A stretch of DNA of 64,000 bases, taken from positions 3,720,001 through 3,784,000 of the forward strand of contig NZ_CP026031.1 in assembly GCF_003726095.1 (NCBI RefSeq), in the 5' to 3' direction. Within the stretch, counting starts at the first letter, position 1; each line of letters begins with the position of its first letter. Made by a program: the position numbers and the translations under genes. Below are positions 63,057 to 64,000 of this stretch, piece by piece. Source of the stretch: Niallia circulans (lineage in GTDB: Bacteria; Bacillota; Bacilli; Bacillales; Cytobacillaceae). The notes beneath the pieces are model-generated. The model saw nothing but the letters and a program-made list of their open reading frames with translations. It was not told the DNA's origin and ran no database searches.

Positions 63057-63072
63057 TTCTACCGAGGAGCCC

Positions 63073-63729
63073 TCAGTAGAGTCGACCCTCTGCGGTCAAT
63101 AAAAATTCTTGCAAATAAGCGGTATTGGCTATGTTCTTATTGCATTCGCTACTATCTATACAAATCAGGTTTCCGATAGCCTTGTAATAATCCGCATTTT
63201 TAGGTTTCTTGTCTTTGGTAATCGTTGAAAAATAGGCAACCTCTCCAAAGCTATTGCAAAAGGAACAAATATTTTTTTTATTAGTCGGGGTCATTTTCCC
63301 TTCCATCCCTACTAATTTTCCATCTATTTCATAAATGATATATTTTCTATTAGATTTTCCATCTATCCAGCTTAAATAGGTTAATTTATGAAGGTCCATT
63401 GTTGCGAAATCAGGTAATCTTAATTTCTTTTGCTTTGGGAATAATTTTTTTAACTGTTGTTCTGTAATTTTTGGAAATGGCAATACATACGTTGCAAGTC
63501 GCTCTATATATTGTTCATATTCATCCTTTGTTTTCCATTTGGAAATATTCAATAACTCTTGCTGAGAGCTTGTTGCTTGTGGAAAAAGCTCAAATATTTT
63601 CGCCTGAGCTAAGTCGATTACTGCAGCTAACACTGGTTTAGGTAAACTTTTATTCATACTATCTTTAATGTTGGAAATTTGCTTTTTGATAAAATTCAAT
63701 TGTTCATTTTTTATAAATGGTTCTGTCAT
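63073..63729 (-). CDS. FusB/FusC family EF-G-binding protein
   Basis: 218 residues. An N-terminal helical bundle is followed by a C-terminal zinc-binding domain: the first pair is CSFC and the second pair CIDSSEC (first and last Cys), giving C4. FusB-type proteins bind elongation factor G and help it leave the ribosome when stalled, for example by fusidic acid. Chromosomal copies are common in Bacillus; resistance is not implied. Convergent with the MocR gene, 16 bp apart. GGAGAG before the ATG. Confidence 0.88.
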   Translation of the reverse strand: MTEPFIKNEQLNFIKKQISNIKDSMNKSLPKPVLAAVIDLAQAKIFELFPQATSSQQELLNISKWKTKDEYEQYIERLATYVLPFPKITEQQLKKLFPKQKKLRLPDFATMDLHKLTYLSWIDGKSNRKYIIYEIDGKLVGMEGKMTPTNKKNICSFCNSFGEVAYFSTITKDKKPKNADYYKAIGNLICIDSSECNKNIANTAYLQEFLLTAEGRLY

Positions 63730-63827
63730 TTCATTCTCTCCTATTAATGGGATGTTCTCTCTTCCTATTTTAGTAAAGACACTCTTTTTCTAAAATGGAA
63801 AAGATGACTAAGAAACGATTTTTACAT

Positions 63828-63857
63828 AAAAAAAACACTGATGAAAGCTCACCAGTG
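63828..63857 (-). terminator. Terminator of the HTH gene at the right edge
   Basis: A 9-bp stem (63836-63844 with 63849-63857, one G-U) with a 4-nt loop directly after the stop is followed on the minus strand by eight T. Confidence 0.9.
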
Positions 63858-64000
63858 CTATTCTTTATTTTTATGTGAATAGACGATTTTCTTAATTGTT
63901 TCTGTGGAGAGATGGTATTCCTTCGCTAATGCTTGAATGCTGCTTCCATTTGCAAAGGCAGCTTTTATCGCATTATTTCTGCGATCCAGCATTAGCCTTC
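63858..64000 (-). CDS. Helix-turn-helix protein, C-terminal part (starts beyond the window)
   Basis: The last 46 codons read through RRNNAIKAAFANGSSIQALAKEY and HLSTETIKKIVYSHKNKE, an HTH with the turn at GSSIQALAKEYHLSTETIKKI. It resembles the C-terminal end of small Mor/CD3324-like regulators of Firmicutes. The N-terminus lies outside, so the family is tentative. Confidence 0.65.
   Translation of the reverse strand, partial: RLMLDRRNNAIKAAFANGSSIQALAKEYHLSTETIKKIVYSHKNKE

Overview
The window looks like a chromosomal segment from an AT-rich, low-GC Gram-positive bacterium of the Bacillaceae (Bacillus sensu lato). The evidence is strong AGGAGG-type ribosome binding sites, sigma-A-like promoters, CcpA cre boxes, a PerR-type box at ahpCF, a XylR-type operator, a class I preQ1 riboswitch before queF, a seven-gene mrp antiporter locus and a Bacillus-style acsA. 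I see no prophage, insertion sequence, rRNA, tRNA or CRISPR array. All names come from reading the protein sequences; no database search was run.

Layout. 1-1571: 5' part of an SUV3-like helicase, cut by the window edge. 1.9-7.9 kb: oligopeptide ABC transporter oppA-oppB-oppC-oppD-oppF (minus strand), with a promoter before oppA and a stem-loop after it. 8.3-11.7 kb: a small DUF3899 membrane protein, acetyl-CoA synthetase and an aldo/keto reductase. 11.7-12.4 kb: queF under a preQ1 riboswitch. 12.5-18.3 kb: Na+/H+ antiporter mrpABCDEFG, in which mrpA carries two single-base frameshifts. 18.5-22.8 kb: a Usp/KdpD-like protein, a minimal tyrosine recombinase, a 52-bp tandem-repeat array, a HisRS gene preceded by a His-rich leader peptide and a terminator, and cutC.

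22.9-33.4 kb: a seven-gene operon (substrate-binding protein, two permeases, GH3, a GH94 resembling 1,2-beta-oligoglucan phosphorylase, LacI regulator, esterase). It matches the composition of the Listeria innocua sophorooligosaccharide (beta-1,2-glucan fragment) system. Its promoter has two identical palindromes 84 bp apart and a cre site on the -35 box. 33.5-36.4 kb: a pyruvyltransferase-like protein, an M50-like membrane protein lacking the catalytic Glu, and an ADP-ribosylglycohydrolase. 36.4-37.2 kb: a gene-poor stretch with apparent gene remnants. 37.2-41.0 kb: a regulator plus ABC-2 exporter operon with palindromic operators, ending in a hairpin that contains a near-consensus parS. 41.0-45.0 kb: a PLD-family protein and ahpCF. 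45.1-45.5 kb: a 21-bp tandem-repeat array.

45.7-64.0 kb: a GNAT acetyltransferase, a DUF368 (PopT-type) membrane protein, a second oppA, a LicR-type regulator with a beta-glucoside PTS and 6-phospho-beta-glucosidase, a GH43 beta-xylosidase under a XylR-like operator, malate:quinone oxidoreductase, a MetQIN-type importer next to a LysE exporter and a MocR-type regulator, a FusB-type EF-G-binding protein, and the 3' end of a helix-turn-helix gene.

Taken together the segment is weighted towards plant-polymer sugar use (beta-1,2-glucan, beta-glucosides, xylan) under CcpA control, peptide and amino-acid transport, and ion and oxidative-stress homeostasis. The least expected elements are the His-codon leader before hisS, the doubly frameshifted mrpA, the two intergenic minisatellites and the parS-like site.
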